DNA of 64,000 nucleotides from Bacteroidia bacterium (lineage in GTDB: Bacteria; Bacteroidota; Bacteroidia; Chitinophagales; Saprospiraceae): the NCBI GenBank assembly GCA_030430845.1, contig JAUIKE010000011.1, forward strand, positions 1 through 64,000, read 5' to 3'. Numbering within the stretch: the stretch's first letter is position 1; the number at the start of each line of letters is the position of its first letter. The notes under the pieces were generated by a model that was given only the letters and a program-made list of their open reading frames with translations, was not told where the DNA came from and made no database searches. Position numbers and translations under genes: made by a program. Below are positions 17,860 to 26,661 of the stretch, piece by piece.

Positions 17860-18447
17860 TCAACTTTTCTTCAAAGATTGGATTTCAGGCTGTTCGCGCA
17901 CCATTTTCCGTAAACTTTCCATACAGCGATGGAGCTTTACTCTTACAAATTTGACTGCATATCCCAGCTTTTCGGCAATTTCAGCATGGGGCTGTTTTTC
18001 ATAATAAGAGGCCAGGATGATCTGTCGGCATTCTACTTTAAGCTTAGCCATGGTCTGAGCAATCAATTCGTGTTTTCGTTCCATTTCCTGTTTGACCTCT
18101 ATATCGCTTTCATTTAAAGGGATGGTTTCAAGTTGATTATCCTGCTCTACCAGTTGATAATGCCCCCTTTGGCGTAATCGTTTAAGCCATAAATGCCGAA
18201 CTATGGAGAAGGTGTAAGTACTCAGTTTTGCTGTCAGTTGGAAGTCTGGCTGCCGCAGCTTTTTGACTAAAACGAACAAAGTTTCCTGAAAAATATCTTT
18301 GGTATCCTCACCGCTTCCTCCATTATTCTGGACGAAGGAGGCGGCCATTTTAAAATATCGAGTATACAATTCTTCGAATGCCTGCACCTTTCCCTGCTTA
18401 AGCTCCAGGAGTAATTTCTTATCGAGTTCTAAATGTACTTCGCTCAT
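17860..18447 (-). CDS. ECF-family RNA polymerase sigma factor (caspase operon)
   Basis: At 195 aa it has sigma region 2 (FEELYTRYFKMAASFV..., DIFQETLFVLVKKL, TYTFSIVRHLWLKRLR) and region 4 (AKLKVECRQIILASYYEKQPHAEIAEKLGYAVKFVRVKLHRCMESLRKM) without regions 1 and 3, the ECF layout. It lies 34 bp upstream of the TPR membrane protein and 50 bp downstream of the M48-like protease gene, so it is inside the operon it probably controls. Region 4 has the expected helix-turn-helix. It likely drives its own operon in response to an envelope signal, which is an inference from gene order. Confidence 0.9.
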   Translation of the reverse strand: MSEVHLELDKKLLLELKQGKVQAFEELYTRYFKMAASFVQNNGGSGEDTKDIFQETLFVLVKKLRQPDFQLTAKLSTYTFSIVRHLWLKRLRQRGHYQLVEQDNQLETIPLNESDIEVKQEMERKHELIAQTMAKLKVECRQIILASYYEKQPHAEIAEKLGYAVKFVRVKLHRCMESLRKMVREQPEIQSLKKS

Positions 18448-18497
18448 ATATGTCCCAATTTACAAATGGTTATCAGTTGTGTCAGAGGATTTAGTGG

Positions 18498-20075
18498 TCA
18501 ATCCAGGTATTTGGCCCATTCTTTTATTTTGCCGTTCGGGCCAACCAGAATGATCAATCTGCATTCGCGGAAGTGTAAAAAATATTTTTCTCCAGCCCCT
18601 ATTGTTGTATAGTTTAGGTTATTATAGCCTCTAAGGAGTTCATTGATATCTTGGCCAAGCCTGAAACTTTGTGAAGCAGATACACCTGGTTTAACTACCC
18701 GCTGCAATGGAAAAGCGGTCCCCTTATGTCGAATTACCTGAGCAATCGAATGCGGCCGTTCTTCCCAAAAGAATTCTGTTTGTTCTTCGCTGTCGATGAA
18801 AGGACCTCGCTTACTCAACAATGAAAATAGAGATAGGCCGTCAAAATTACCTCCGCTTGAAAGGCTGGGTGGACAAGCTCCCGACTGAGGCAGACTTGGC
18901 TTCTTACCATTGAGTATACTTTTATTGGCGACGGCTAAACTTCGAACCCGCTCGTTTGGATCCAGAGCAAGTTTATCAAAAATGGCTACTGCGGTACGGA
19001 GGTGCGCATTATTGGTTTGGCCGGAAAGTGCATAGGCGATGCCCGCAATCATATGGAGGTCGGCGACTGCATAAGAGCCTGATACGGAAAAGTCAGATCC
19101 AGCAAAGAGGGTTCTGGATTCGTATGCTTCGATCACCCTTTGAAATCGGTCGAGTTGAATACTTACACACAATACATTGATCTTGGCCGGCAAATATCCG
19201 GGGGCCAGACCAAGCGCCTTGTTGAAGTAGGCATGTGCAGCCAGTAAATAACGTGTTCGTATTCGTTTTTCTTCAGTAGAAAGCTCCTCCGCCCGGGCCT
19301 TACTGAGGCGGCTTTCGGTTTCAATCTCGAAAGGGAAAATGAAGGGATCACTATTTTTTCCGCTAAAGTGCATAGCCAATTTGGCGTATTGCAGCCCGAG
19401 GTTATTGTAAATTTCTTTCCCTATATAGTGCTGAAGGATGTATTCATAAGCGGAAATGGCCATTTGGTTTTGCTCCAGGACGTTCAGGTAATTGGCTGTT
19501 TGGTAAAGGTGCCATAGTTCATTCGCTTTTTGGGTTACTTCACGCGCGGTGGCCTGTCTATCCTCTAAGGAGGGATACCCCACCGCGTCACTGCTAGTCA
19601 GTTCATAGGCATCATACAGTCGATCCAGCAGGGTTGGAATAACAGGACGTATATCAAAGCCTGCTAAAATAGCCCCCATGGCTCCCTGCAAATCTGCTGA
19701 TTTCTCTAAATGTACGGAGGAATGTTCCTGATGATCATAAGAAATGAAATTGGTGGCCCAGCCCACTTGTTGAAAAGCATGACTGAGTTCATGGCTCAGC
19801 AAAAAGGCTACTGCTTTGTCAGAATCTTTTCCAAAAGAGCGGCAAACATGGAGTGCCGTTTCTTCCAGGTAAATGATGTTTCGACTGGGTGAATAGGCGG
19901 CCATAAACTCTTTGGAGTTCCGGATTTGAACCTCAGGTAGTTCGATACTGAAGTTACCGGTCTGGATATAGATTTCCTTTAAGATATGAGTAGCCCAGTC
20001 AGATCCGTTTGAAGCAGTTAGCGTTGTAAGACACCCAAGAAAGTAAATTAATATCGAATACTGTTTCAAAGACAT
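18498..20075 (-). CDS. Secreted M48-like zinc protease with TPR region
   Basis: The 525-aa protein begins with a signal peptide (to about residue 21). The metal site His95-Glu-Leu-Ser-His99 in LLSHELSHAFQ and the downstream EKSADLQGAMGAILAG, a Glu-zincin-type third ligand, place it among M48-like peptidases. Residues 170-370 carry TPR-like helices (NLGLQYAKLAMHF, AHAYFNKALGLAPGYLPAKIN). A C-terminal domain of about 120 residues is unassigned. It is the first gene of the caspase/CHAT operon. The 139-bp gap upstream to the thioesterase gene should hold the operon promoter; I see no convincing TAnnTTTG box, which would fit dependence on the operon's own ECF sigma factor. Confidence 0.8.
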   Translation of the reverse strand: MSLKQYSILIYFLGCLTTLTASNGSDWATHILKEIYIQTGNFSIELPEVQIRNSKEFMAAYSPSRNIIYLEETALHVCRSFGKDSDKAVAFLLSHELSHAFQQVGWATNFISYDHQEHSSVHLEKSADLQGAMGAILAGFDIRPVIPTLLDRLYDAYELTSSDAVGYPSLEDRQATAREVTQKANELWHLYQTANYLNVLEQNQMAISAYEYILQHYIGKEIYNNLGLQYAKLAMHFSGKNSDPFIFPFEIETESRLSKARAEELSTEEKRIRTRYLLAAHAYFNKALGLAPGYLPAKINVLCVSIQLDRFQRVIEAYESRTLFAGSDFSVSGSYAVADLHMIAGIAYALSGQTNNAHLRTAVAIFDKLALDPNERVRSLAVANKSILNGKKPSLPQSGACPPSLSSGGNFDGLSLFSLLSKRGPFIDSEEQTEFFWEERPHSIAQVIRHKGTAFPLQRVVKPGVSASQSFRLGQDINELLRGYNNLNYTTIGAGEKYFLHFRECRLIILVGPNGKIKEWAKYLD

Positions 20076-20214
20076 GGAAAGAGATATTGATTAATCTAAG
20101 TTGAGATCAGCATTGCAACTTAATTACCTTCCTAACGAATTTACTAAAAATTTTCTTCTTTAAAAAGCCCTGCCTTAGCGAGTGCCGGGACTTGAAGAAT
20201 GTAAAATTATCCAA

Positions 20215-20637
20215 CTAAACTTCCCACTCCTTGCTCTTCCGATAAACCGTTCCATTAAATGAAGCGACCAATTCCTCATCCTGATTCCTTACTTTGACAG
20301 TATATACCCCAAGTTTATGGTTTTTATGATCTTCCTCTGCCGTGGCGACTATGACGTCCCCCGCTTTCAAAGCAGTGGTATGTTTAATGGATGCATGTAC
20401 CGATACGGCATGTTGTCCCCGGGAGTTAGAGGCAAAGGCAAAGGCACTATCTGCCAATGAAAAGGTAATGCCTCCATGAGCAATGTAAAAGCCATTGAGC
20501 ATTTCCTTACGAATGGACATTTGAAGCCGGCAAAAACCCGGGCCAATGTCTAATAGTTCTACCCCCAACCAGCGGCTAAAGGCATCATGCTCCAGCATTT
20601 TTTGAGTAATTTGGTACGCTTTACTGTTTTTATCCAT
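20215..20637 (-). CDS. Hotdog-fold acyl-CoA thioesterase, PaaI-like
   Basis: I use Met27 of the ORF (MDKNSKAYQITQKMLEHDAF), because the upstream 26 residues are read from a palindrome. The resulting 140-aa protein is a standard PaaI-type hotdog thioesterase: LGVELLDIGPGFCRLQM, then GFYIAHGGITFSLADSAFAFASNS with the catalytic Asp in the helix, and HTTALKAGDVIVATAEE. In the phenylacetate pathway PaaI hydrolyses stalled ring-hydroxylated CoA esters. No other paa gene is present here, so it may be a general CoA-ester housekeeping enzyme. It diverges from the ECF sigma gene. Confidence 0.85.
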   Translation of the reverse strand: MDKNSKAYQITQKMLEHDAFSRWLGVELLDIGPGFCRLQMSIRKEMLNGFYIAHGGITFSLADSAFAFASNSRGQHAVSVHASIKHTTALKAGDVIVATAEEDHKNHKLGVYTVKVRNQDEELVASFNGTVYRKSKEWEV

Positions 20638-20683
20638 ATCTATTCCAATTTTGTATGGCTTAAAGTCGTTGTTAATCGTGGAA

Positions 20684-20733
20684 TGCCTGTGGGAATAATT
20701 TTTGACGGCCGTCAAAAATTATTCCCACAGGCA
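20684..20733. repeat. 50-bp perfect palindrome between divergent genes
   Basis: The arms TGCCTGTGGGAATAATTTTTGACGG and its exact reverse complement meet at GACGG|CCGTC with no loop. As a result the two divergent ORFs in the track begin with the same ten residues (MTAVKNYSHR). It lies between the thioesterase start at 20637 and the GTG start of the ECF gene at 20789. Candidates are an operator or cruciform site, a barrier between divergent promoters, a mobile repeat or an assembly artefact. Confidence 0.85.
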
Positions 20734-20788
20734 AATATGTCCTATATTCGATAAAAAATTTCATTATATTGTATTAATTTTACGGCAA

Positions 20789-21325
20789 GTGACGGAGAGA
20801 GAGCTCATAAATGGCTGTTTGCGCGAAAATAAAAAGTGCCAGATGGAACTTTTTAAGCGCTATTCCGGAAAGATGATGGCCATTTGTATGCGCTACGGAC
20901 GTCACCGGATGGAGGCTGAAGATTTGCTTCAGGATGCCTTCATCAAGGTGTTCGATAATTTGTCGAAATTTAAATACAAAGGATCACTCGAAGGTTGGAT
21001 CCGCCGGATAGTGATCAATACGGCCCTTAAGGCCTACGGTAAAAAGAGCTTCCAAAACGAACAGATCGGCATAGAAGTACACAATGATACGCCCGTCGAT
21101 CCTTCCGTTTTGTCTTCCCTGAATGAAGCTGCATTACTTCAATTGGTGTCTCGTCTTCCCGATGGTTACCGCATCGTGTTCAACCTCTATGCTATTGAAG
21201 GTTATTCCCATAAGGAAATAGCCGATTTAATGGGTATTCAGGAGAGTACTTCGCGTTCTCAACTGGTGAAAGCCCGGAAAATGTTGCAAACTCAGATTGA
21301 GCAGTTAAAAAAGATAGCCGTATGA
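20789..21325 (+). CDS. ECF-family RNA polymerase sigma factor
   Basis: A GTG start at 20789 gives the normal Bacteroidota ECF beginning V/M-TERELINGCLRENKKCQMELFKRYSGKM; the ORF-track start lies inside a palindrome. The 178-aa product has region 2 (EAEDLLQDAFIKVFDNLSKFKYKGSLEGWIRRIVINTAL) and region 4 (RLPDGYRIVFNLYAIEGYSHKEIADLMGIQESTSRSQLVKARKML). This is the common Bacteroidota ECF type whose gene overlaps a membrane protein gene; here an ATGA overlap with the next gene. It probably controls an envelope-related regulon. Confidence 0.9.
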   Translation: MTERELINGCLRENKKCQMELFKRYSGKMMAICMRYGRHRMEAEDLLQDAFIKVFDNLSKFKYKGSLEGWIRRIVINTALKAYGKKSFQNEQIGIEVHNDTPVDPSVLSSLNEAALLQLVSRLPDGYRIVFNLYAIEGYSHKEIADLMGIQESTSRSQLVKARKMLQTQIEQLKKIAV

Positions 21326-22695
21326 ACGAATCGCATCCAATAGACGAGTTGTTTCGGGGCAAGTTGAAGGAGTACGAAATGTCTCCTCCAATGCAGCTAT
21401 GGGACGCGATCGACCAAAGGCGGCGACGGCCCAAACCTGCTTTCTGGTGGTTCCAAAAAAATGGCCTCCTGCTTGGGGCAAGTCTCTTTTTGATCGTTAT
21501 TGCCGGCCTGTTTTTATTGAAGAAATCCGGAGCAGAGGCTCCAAGTTTACAATACTTCCCTGTTTATCTGGACCAGCAAGCTACTACAGCCGACCATCAA
21601 AATCCACAGTTGGAGGATTCACAAAATTTAGCGATATTACCATCCCTTAATAAACAAGGCAGCTCTGAAGCTGTTACCCCTTCCCTCCCCTCTACAACCA
21701 ATGAAAGCGATGTTAGCATTACTAACTCAAATGATTATTCCACGAATGTTCTGGACGCTGCCCCGCAGGTAGCTTCTACCCCTTTCCCTTCATCCTCTGA
21801 ACCCGTTCCTTTAGCAGAAAAGGAGCTTGAAGAAGGTAATGAAAATAGCCTGCAAGAAGAAGTTGTCATTGCTGAGCGAGCCTTCTTACCAGCCGTTAAT
21901 GTACTGGAAGGGATAGCCTTCGCAGCGCTCGAAACAAATTCTTTCTCAGATGAGCAGGCTGATTGGCCGGTCTGGTCTATCAATAGAGGTAACGGCATTA
22001 CTCTTTTTATGGAAGCCTTTGGAAGTCCCGGCTTTGCCAGTCGAAGCATCAGCCCTATCAATGAAACTTTCTCTCTCCTGAGCGAAGAATGGAGTACTGC
22101 TCAGCAAGAGCAATCGGCCTTACAATTTGGCCTTCGTTTTGCAGCCGTCAACCGAAAAGGCTGGACACTCCGAACGGGCTTTCATTTTACTCAAATCAGA
22201 GAATCCTTTGATTTTGAACATCACATAGCTGAAATTGCCCAGGTCTATGATCCTGATGGAGGTTTTGTACGAGAGGATACGATCTTTGTGCCTTCTGGAT
22301 TAGCCGTGAATAGCCAGAATGAATATGCCTTGATTGACCTGCCCATTATTCTGGGTTATCAAAAAAGATTTCAACGTTGGACCGTTTCTGCTCAGGCAGG
22401 TCCCGTCATCAATCTCTCTTTCCAGCCTAAAGGCACCCTGATCAATCCGAACCGCCAATTAGTGGCTGTTCAAACTCCTGAAGCACAAACTGCTTTTCGT
22501 TCATCCCTCGGCATTAACTGGTATGCAGGCCTGGGCCTGCAATATGAGGTGCAGCCGGGGGTCCATCTAATGCTGGAGCCTCATCTGCGTTTTCAGCGTC
22601 GCTCGTTTATGGAGGACAATTTCCCTGTACAACAGAAGTTTTTGACAGGAGGGGTATCCGTGGGGGTACGTAAGCAGATCATTCACCAACCGTAA
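21322..22695 (+). CDS. Anti-sigma-like inner-membrane N-terminus with predicted beta-barrel C-terminus
   Basis: The 457-aa protein begins with a cytosolic segment (SHPIDELFRGKLKEYEMSPPMQLWDAID) like those found next to Bacteroidota ECF sigma factors. A transmembrane helix spans about residues 50-68 (GLLLGASLFLIVIAGLFLL). A Ser/Thr/Pro/Glu-rich linker of about 120 residues follows, then a C-terminal domain with alternating strands resembling outer-membrane barrels (LRFAAVNRKGWTLRTGFHFTQI; VSVGVRKQI end). It is translationally coupled (ATGA) to the sigma gene. The long linker could let one chain bridge both membranes; alternatively the C-terminal domain is a periplasmic sensor. The anti-sigma role is inferred. 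Confidence 0.72.
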   Translation: MNESHPIDELFRGKLKEYEMSPPMQLWDAIDQRRRRPKPAFWWFQKNGLLLGASLFLIVIAGLFLLKKSGAEAPSLQYFPVYLDQQATTADHQNPQLEDSQNLAILPSLNKQGSSEAVTPSLPSTTNESDVSITNSNDYSTNVLDAAPQVASTPFPSSSEPVPLAEKELEEGNENSLQEEVVIAERAFLPAVNVLEGIAFAALETNSFSDEQADWPVWSINRGNGITLFMEAFGSPGFASRSISPINETFSLLSEEWSTAQQEQSALQFGLRFAAVNRKGWTLRTGFHFTQIRESFDFEHHIAEIAQVYDPDGGFVREDTIFVPSGLAVNSQNEYALIDLPIILGYQKRFQRWTVSAQAGPVINLSFQPKGTLINPNRQLVAVQTPEAQTAFRSSLGINWYAGLGLQYEVQPGVHLMLEPHLRFQRRSFMEDNFPVQQKFLTGGVSVGVRKQIIHQP

Positions 22696-22697
22696 AG

Positions 22698-22735
22698 AAA
22701 AAGGGTTTTGCCGACGGCAAAACCCTTTTTCTTTA
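22698..22735 (+). terminator. Rho-independent terminator
   Basis: AAAAAGGGTTTTGCC-ga-CGGCAAAACCCTTTTTC, just after the stop of the barrel gene. Confidence 0.88.
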
Positions 22736-22828
22736 TTTTTTTTCACTCCCAGGCAACACATTTCAAACATAAGGTATCTACAAAACAGAGGAAATGACGA
22801 ACACCAATGTTTTCCTTCATTTTGGGAG

Positions 22829-22870
22829 AAAGAGGCACAACAGGATCATCGATAATGTGCCTCTTTTTTT
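22829..22870. terminator. Terminator of the RNase R gene or bidirectional
   Basis: AAAGAGGCACA / TGTGCCTCTTT with a 16-nt loop and a T-run on the plus strand. It lies between the convergent genes ending at 22695 and 22908. Confidence 0.65.
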
Positions 22871-22907
22871 ATTTAAGGAGAGGTAGCTGGCACCAACTCT
22901 CTTTATA

Positions 22908-25067
22908 TTAGTCAGAAAGCATCTCCATTTCAATCTGCCGGGAAGCCAAATTGGTACTGATGATCCGGACCCGAACATCATCTCCCATTTTTAGGATTTC
23001 TCCGGAATACCTACCCCGGATCTGTAACCTGCCTTGCATAACCTCGAAAGGTTCAGGCATCAGATCGAAAGGCACCATGCCTTCACAACGATTGCCGTAT
23101 AATTCGACAAAAACTCCTTTATCGATGATACCGGAAATAGCGCCTTCAAACTCCTCGCCTATATGGTTTTGCATATACTCAACCTGCTTATATTTGACCG
23201 ATTCGCGCTCGGCATCCGTGGCCCGTCTTTCCTGAAGTGAAATATGCTTGCATTGCTCTTCCAGGCGCGCTTTATTCACCCGGAGGGTCTGTCCTTCCAG
23301 GTTGGCATGCAGTATCCGGTGAGCTAAAACATCAGAATATCTTCGGATGGGAGAGGTAAAATGCGAGTAATAGTCAAAGCCTAGTCCGTAATGGCCGATA
23401 TTTTCTGTACTGTACTCTGCCTTGGCCATAGTCCGGATTGCAATAGGTTCCAGAATTTTCAAATGGTGATCCTCCCGGGCTGCCTTCACCAGGCGATTGT
23501 AGGAACGGCCAATCTCTTTTGGATCTTTAATATTCAATTCAAAGCCCATCTCCCGGGCGAAGGCTGCGAATTCCATCACGCGGTCGGGATCCGGCTCATC
23601 GTGCACGCGGTAAACGAAGGGAATTTCCTGCTCTGCCCCTTTTTGGGATATATAAGAAGCCACTTCCTTATTAGCCAGCAACATGAAATCCTCGATCAGC
23701 ATATGGGCATCCTTGCGTTCTTTCACATACACATCGATCGGAACGCCGTTTTCGTCTAACTTGAATTTGACCTCTTCGGAGTCAAAATCGATGGAGCCTT
23801 CTTTAAAGCGTTGTTTGCGAAGTTTCTTAGCCAGTTGGTTGAGCTTTTTTAACTCGTCAGCATATTCACCTTCACCTGCTTCCAAAACTTCCTGAGCTTC
23901 ATTGTAGGTAAAACGGCGGTCGGAGTGGATGATCGTTTTTCCAAACCAGCGATCTATGATTTTATCATCCTTATCAAAAATAAAGATGGCCGAAAAACTA
24001 AGCCGATCTTCATGAGGTCGCAAAGAACACAAATCATTCGACAGGCGCTCAGGAAGCATAGGCAGCACCCTGTCTACCAGATAAACAGAAGTGGATCGTT
24101 CATAAGCTTCTTCGTCCAGTGCGGTATTCGGCTGCACATAATGAGTGACATCCGCAATATGTACGCCTATTTCAAGACTTCCATCTTCTAAATAGCGAAA
24201 TGATAGGGCATCGTCAAAGTCTTTGGCCGTATCAGGGTCGATGGTGAAGGTTGGGATATCACGTACATCTCTTCTTTGAGCAATCTCCTCATCTGTTGCC
24301 TTACCGGGCAAGGATTCGGATTCGGCTATTACTTTTGTTGGAAACTCCAGGTCAAAACCATTATTGATCAAAATAGCCTTCATTTCGATGTCGTTAGTGC
24401 CGGGTGCCCCCAACACAACTGTCACCTCTCCCTGGGGAGTGGGAAACTTTTCCTTAGTCCACCCAATGATTTTGAAAACCACTTTATCTCCATCGTTTGC
24501 CCCCATGATTTTGTCCAACTCAATGTGAACATCCATGGGCACATTTTTACTACCCGTGGTAACCGTAGCATATTTATGATGAATGGAGAGGTTGCCGATA
24601 TAACTATCGGACGCACGTTCGAGTACCTGCACGATCTCTCCTTCCGGGCGACGGCGGCCGGGCGGCGACCACACTCTGACCTTGACCTTATCCTTGTGTA
24701 AGGCCGTATTCATATTTTTTACGGCTACGAAAACATCGTCATCCAAATCTTTGACGAGAATATAAGCCGAACCCGTACGGGTCATATCTACGGTACCTTC
24801 ATAAAACTGGGAATCGCTGCTTTGGGGAGCAGTCCTCTTCACTTTGTATTTATAATTTTCAAGCTGGATAATTTCATTTCTTTCAGCAAGCTGATCCAGA
24901 GCATACTGTACTGCATCCTTATTATTTTCAACTTTCAGTTTTCCTATGATCTGTTTGGGGTTAAAACGTTTTTTGGGATGTCGTCGGAAAAGCTTCAATA
25001 CCTCGTACTGCAACTGCTTGCTGCTCAGCTTCTTTCCTTTAATTTTTCTTTTTTTATTTCTACTCAT
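22908..25067 (-). CDS. rnr: Ribonuclease R
   Basis: A processive 3'-5' exoribonuclease of the RNB family. Visible parts are an N-terminal helix-turn-helix (LQYEVLKLFRRHPKKRFNPKQI), cold-shock domains, the RNB catalytic core with DIPTFTIDPDTAKDFDDALS (Mg-binding aspartates), HIADVTHYV, YLVDRVLPMLPERLSNDLCSL and GLGFDYYSHFTSPIRRYSDVLAHR, and a C-terminal S1 domain (FEGAISGIIDKGVFVELYGNRCEG). I favour the Met at 25067 (MSRNKKRK, 719 aa); the ORF can start at 25136. It degrades structured RNA and aids rRNA and tmRNA quality control. It follows a small hypothetical gene by a short gap. Confidence 0.95.
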   Translation of the reverse strand: MSRNKKRKIKGKKLSSKQLQYEVLKLFRRHPKKRFNPKQIIGKLKVENNKDAVQYALDQLAERNEIIQLENYKYKVKRTAPQSSDSQFYEGTVDMTRTGSAYILVKDLDDDVFVAVKNMNTALHKDKVKVRVWSPPGRRRPEGEIVQVLERASDSYIGNLSIHHKYATVTTGSKNVPMDVHIELDKIMGANDGDKVVFKIIGWTKEKFPTPQGEVTVVLGAPGTNDIEMKAILINNGFDLEFPTKVIAESESLPGKATDEEIAQRRDVRDIPTFTIDPDTAKDFDDALSFRYLEDGSLEIGVHIADVTHYVQPNTALDEEAYERSTSVYLVDRVLPMLPERLSNDLCSLRPHEDRLSFSAIFIFDKDDKIIDRWFGKTIIHSDRRFTYNEAQEVLEAGEGEYADELKKLNQLAKKLRKQRFKEGSIDFDSEEVKFKLDENGVPIDVYVKERKDAHMLIEDFMLLANKEVASYISQKGAEQEIPFVYRVHDEPDPDRVMEFAAFAREMGFELNIKDPKEIGRSYNRLVKAAREDHHLKILEPIAIRTMAKAEYSTENIGHYGLGFDYYSHFTSPIRRYSDVLAHRILHANLEGQTLRVNKARLEEQCKHISLQERRATDAERESVKYKQVEYMQNHIGEEFEGAISGIIDKGVFVELYGNRCEGMVPFDLMPEPFEVMQGRLQIRGRYSGEILKMGDDVRVRIISTNLASRQIEMEMLSD

Positions 25068-25164
25068 TGTTTTTTCGTTCGTTAGCGCCTTTTCAAATTT
25101 TGGCGCTTTAATTAAATACTCTTTTGACCGACTCATGTTGTCGGTTCATCTATCAAAAGTCAAC

Positions 25165-25662
25165 TTAGTCCAGGATTTTTATCTGGCCATCATCTAATAT
25201 GGCCATACGTTGAACGGAGCTGCTCGCCGCCTCGTATTCTTCTTGATCGGCCTCAGATTGGCCGGAAGCGACATAGATTTGTCTTTTTTCGTTGATCGTA
25301 GCTACTGATTGGGTTAACTGTATACCATCTGAAAAAGTTCCGGCAATGGTTTTTTTATCAATAAGCTCTTTTTCTTTGCTGATCGTAACCAGGATGTATT
25401 GATAATTCATCAATTCTGCTTTCCAATACACAATGGCATAAAAATCCTTAATGTCAGCTATTCGAAAACAGGGAACGACCTCCATCAGGTCATCAAAAAC
25501 CTGGTCTTCCAGGGGTTCGATAAAATCCCGGATGAGATCCTGGTGAAGGGGTTGGTTATTCCTGCTAAAGGTAATATGCGTATCCTCTCCCAGGGTAATC
25601 GGAAGGCTGATTGGTGGGAAAGATGCAATGAAATGATCAAAATCTGTTTTTTTCTTACTCAT
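25165..25662 (-). CDS. Hypothetical cytosolic protein
   Basis: I do not recognise this family. Started at Met8 of the ORF (MSKKKTDFDHFIASFPP), it is 165 aa, soluble, with no signal peptide or transmembrane helix. Predicted pattern is mixed alpha/beta with beta-strands such as YQYILVTIS and ATINEKRQIYVASG, resembling proteins that report or store metric values. It is upstream of and co-oriented with rnr, about 100 bp from the preferred rnr start, so they may share a transcript. Confidence 0.6.
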   Translation of the reverse strand: MSKKKTDFDHFIASFPPISLPITLGEDTHITFSRNNQPLHQDLIRDFIEPLEDQVFDDLMEVVPCFRIADIKDFYAIVYWKAELMNYQYILVTISKEKELIDKKTIAGTFSDGIQLTQSVATINEKRQIYVASGQSEADQEEYEAASSSVQRMAILDDGQIKILD

Positions 25663-25902
25663 ATTATGAAACTTCCAGAACAATGAAAATTGTTCAACCT
25701 GTTTAATATATCGAATTTAATTTTGAATCATTCTAAATAAAGTTGGAGTTCGGGGGAATCCCAAACATATATTGGGCGAATGATCTATTATAAAGTAGAT
25801 TTACGTAATCGAATGACTTAAGATAGAGATTTCGCATTTTCACCTCTAGCTTGTATATTCATTACAAAAATAACAAAACGCTAACCGTAAAAAACAAGAA
25901 AC

Positions 25903-26622
25903 ATGAGTTGGTTCAGTAATTTCTCAAACTCATCCATCGGGAACAAAGTTTTGGTCAGCCTGACGGGTTTATTTTTAAGCCTTTTTCTGGTTGTCCATTT
26001 GGCAGGTAATCTCCAGCTTCTGGTGGATGATGGTGGAGCAGCCTTTAATTCCTACTCTGAAGTAATGAGTTCGAACTTGCTTATCAAGATCGTTGCTTTA
26101 GGGCTTTATGCAGCCATCATTGCCCATGCCGTCAAAGGTATATTAATTTATGTCAAAAACCGAAGAGCGCGCGGAAACATTAAATACGCTGTTAAAACCG
26201 GCTCCAACAGTAGCTGGGCGAGCCGGAACATGGCATTTCTGGGGTCTCTGATCTTTATTTTCATTGCCATCCACATGGCTCAGTTTTGGTTTAAATTTAA
26301 ATTCGGGTATATGGAGAATCATCCCGATCTGACCCATTACGATGTGGTCGTAACTGGTTTTAAACAGACCTGGATCGTCGTTTTTTATGTTTTGGCACAG
26401 ATCGCTCTGGGTTATCACCTCTTACACGGCTTTCAATCTGCCTTCCAAACACTTGGGGTCCGTAAAGGAAAATATACCAAGCTTATTCAAAACATTGGGG
26501 TGGTATTTTCCATTATAGTACCACTAGCCTTTGCAGTCATTCCGGTTTTGGTCTATATGGATGTTTATCCTTTAGGTGCCTTCACCGTCATTCCCGGACA
26601 ACCACTTGAAGCATCGCATTGA
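25903..26622 (+). CDS. sdhC: Succinate dehydrogenase cytochrome b subunit
   Basis: A 239-aa membrane protein with five hydrophobic helices, as in type-B succinate:quinone oxidoreductases that have a single di-heme cytochrome b. Helices include VLVSLTGLFLSLFLVVHLAGNLQ and MAFLGSLIFIFIAIHMAQFW, each with a conserved His fit for heme ligation, and HLLHGFQSAFQTLG near the third pair. It anchors SdhA and SdhB and reduces menaquinone. First gene of sdhCAB; a TATATTCA element about 50 bp upstream is a weak promoter candidate. Confidence 0.93.
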   Translation: MSWFSNFSNSSIGNKVLVSLTGLFLSLFLVVHLAGNLQLLVDDGGAAFNSYSEVMSSNLLIKIVALGLYAAIIAHAVKGILIYVKNRRARGNIKYAVKTGSNSSWASRNMAFLGSLIFIFIAIHMAQFWFKFKFGYMENHPDLTHYDVVVTGFKQTWIVVFYVLAQIALGYHLLHGFQSAFQTLGVRKGKYTKLIQNIGVVFSIIVPLAFAVIPVLVYMDVYPLGAFTVIPGQPLEASH

Positions 26623-26661
26623 TCGTTTTTTTCTCCAAACTAAATTCTAAAATAGAAGATT

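Noticed and set aside
20702-20788. N-terminal extension of the second ECF sigma factor
   Set aside because: It is read from the right arm of the 50-bp palindrome; the normal ECF start is the GTG at 20789.
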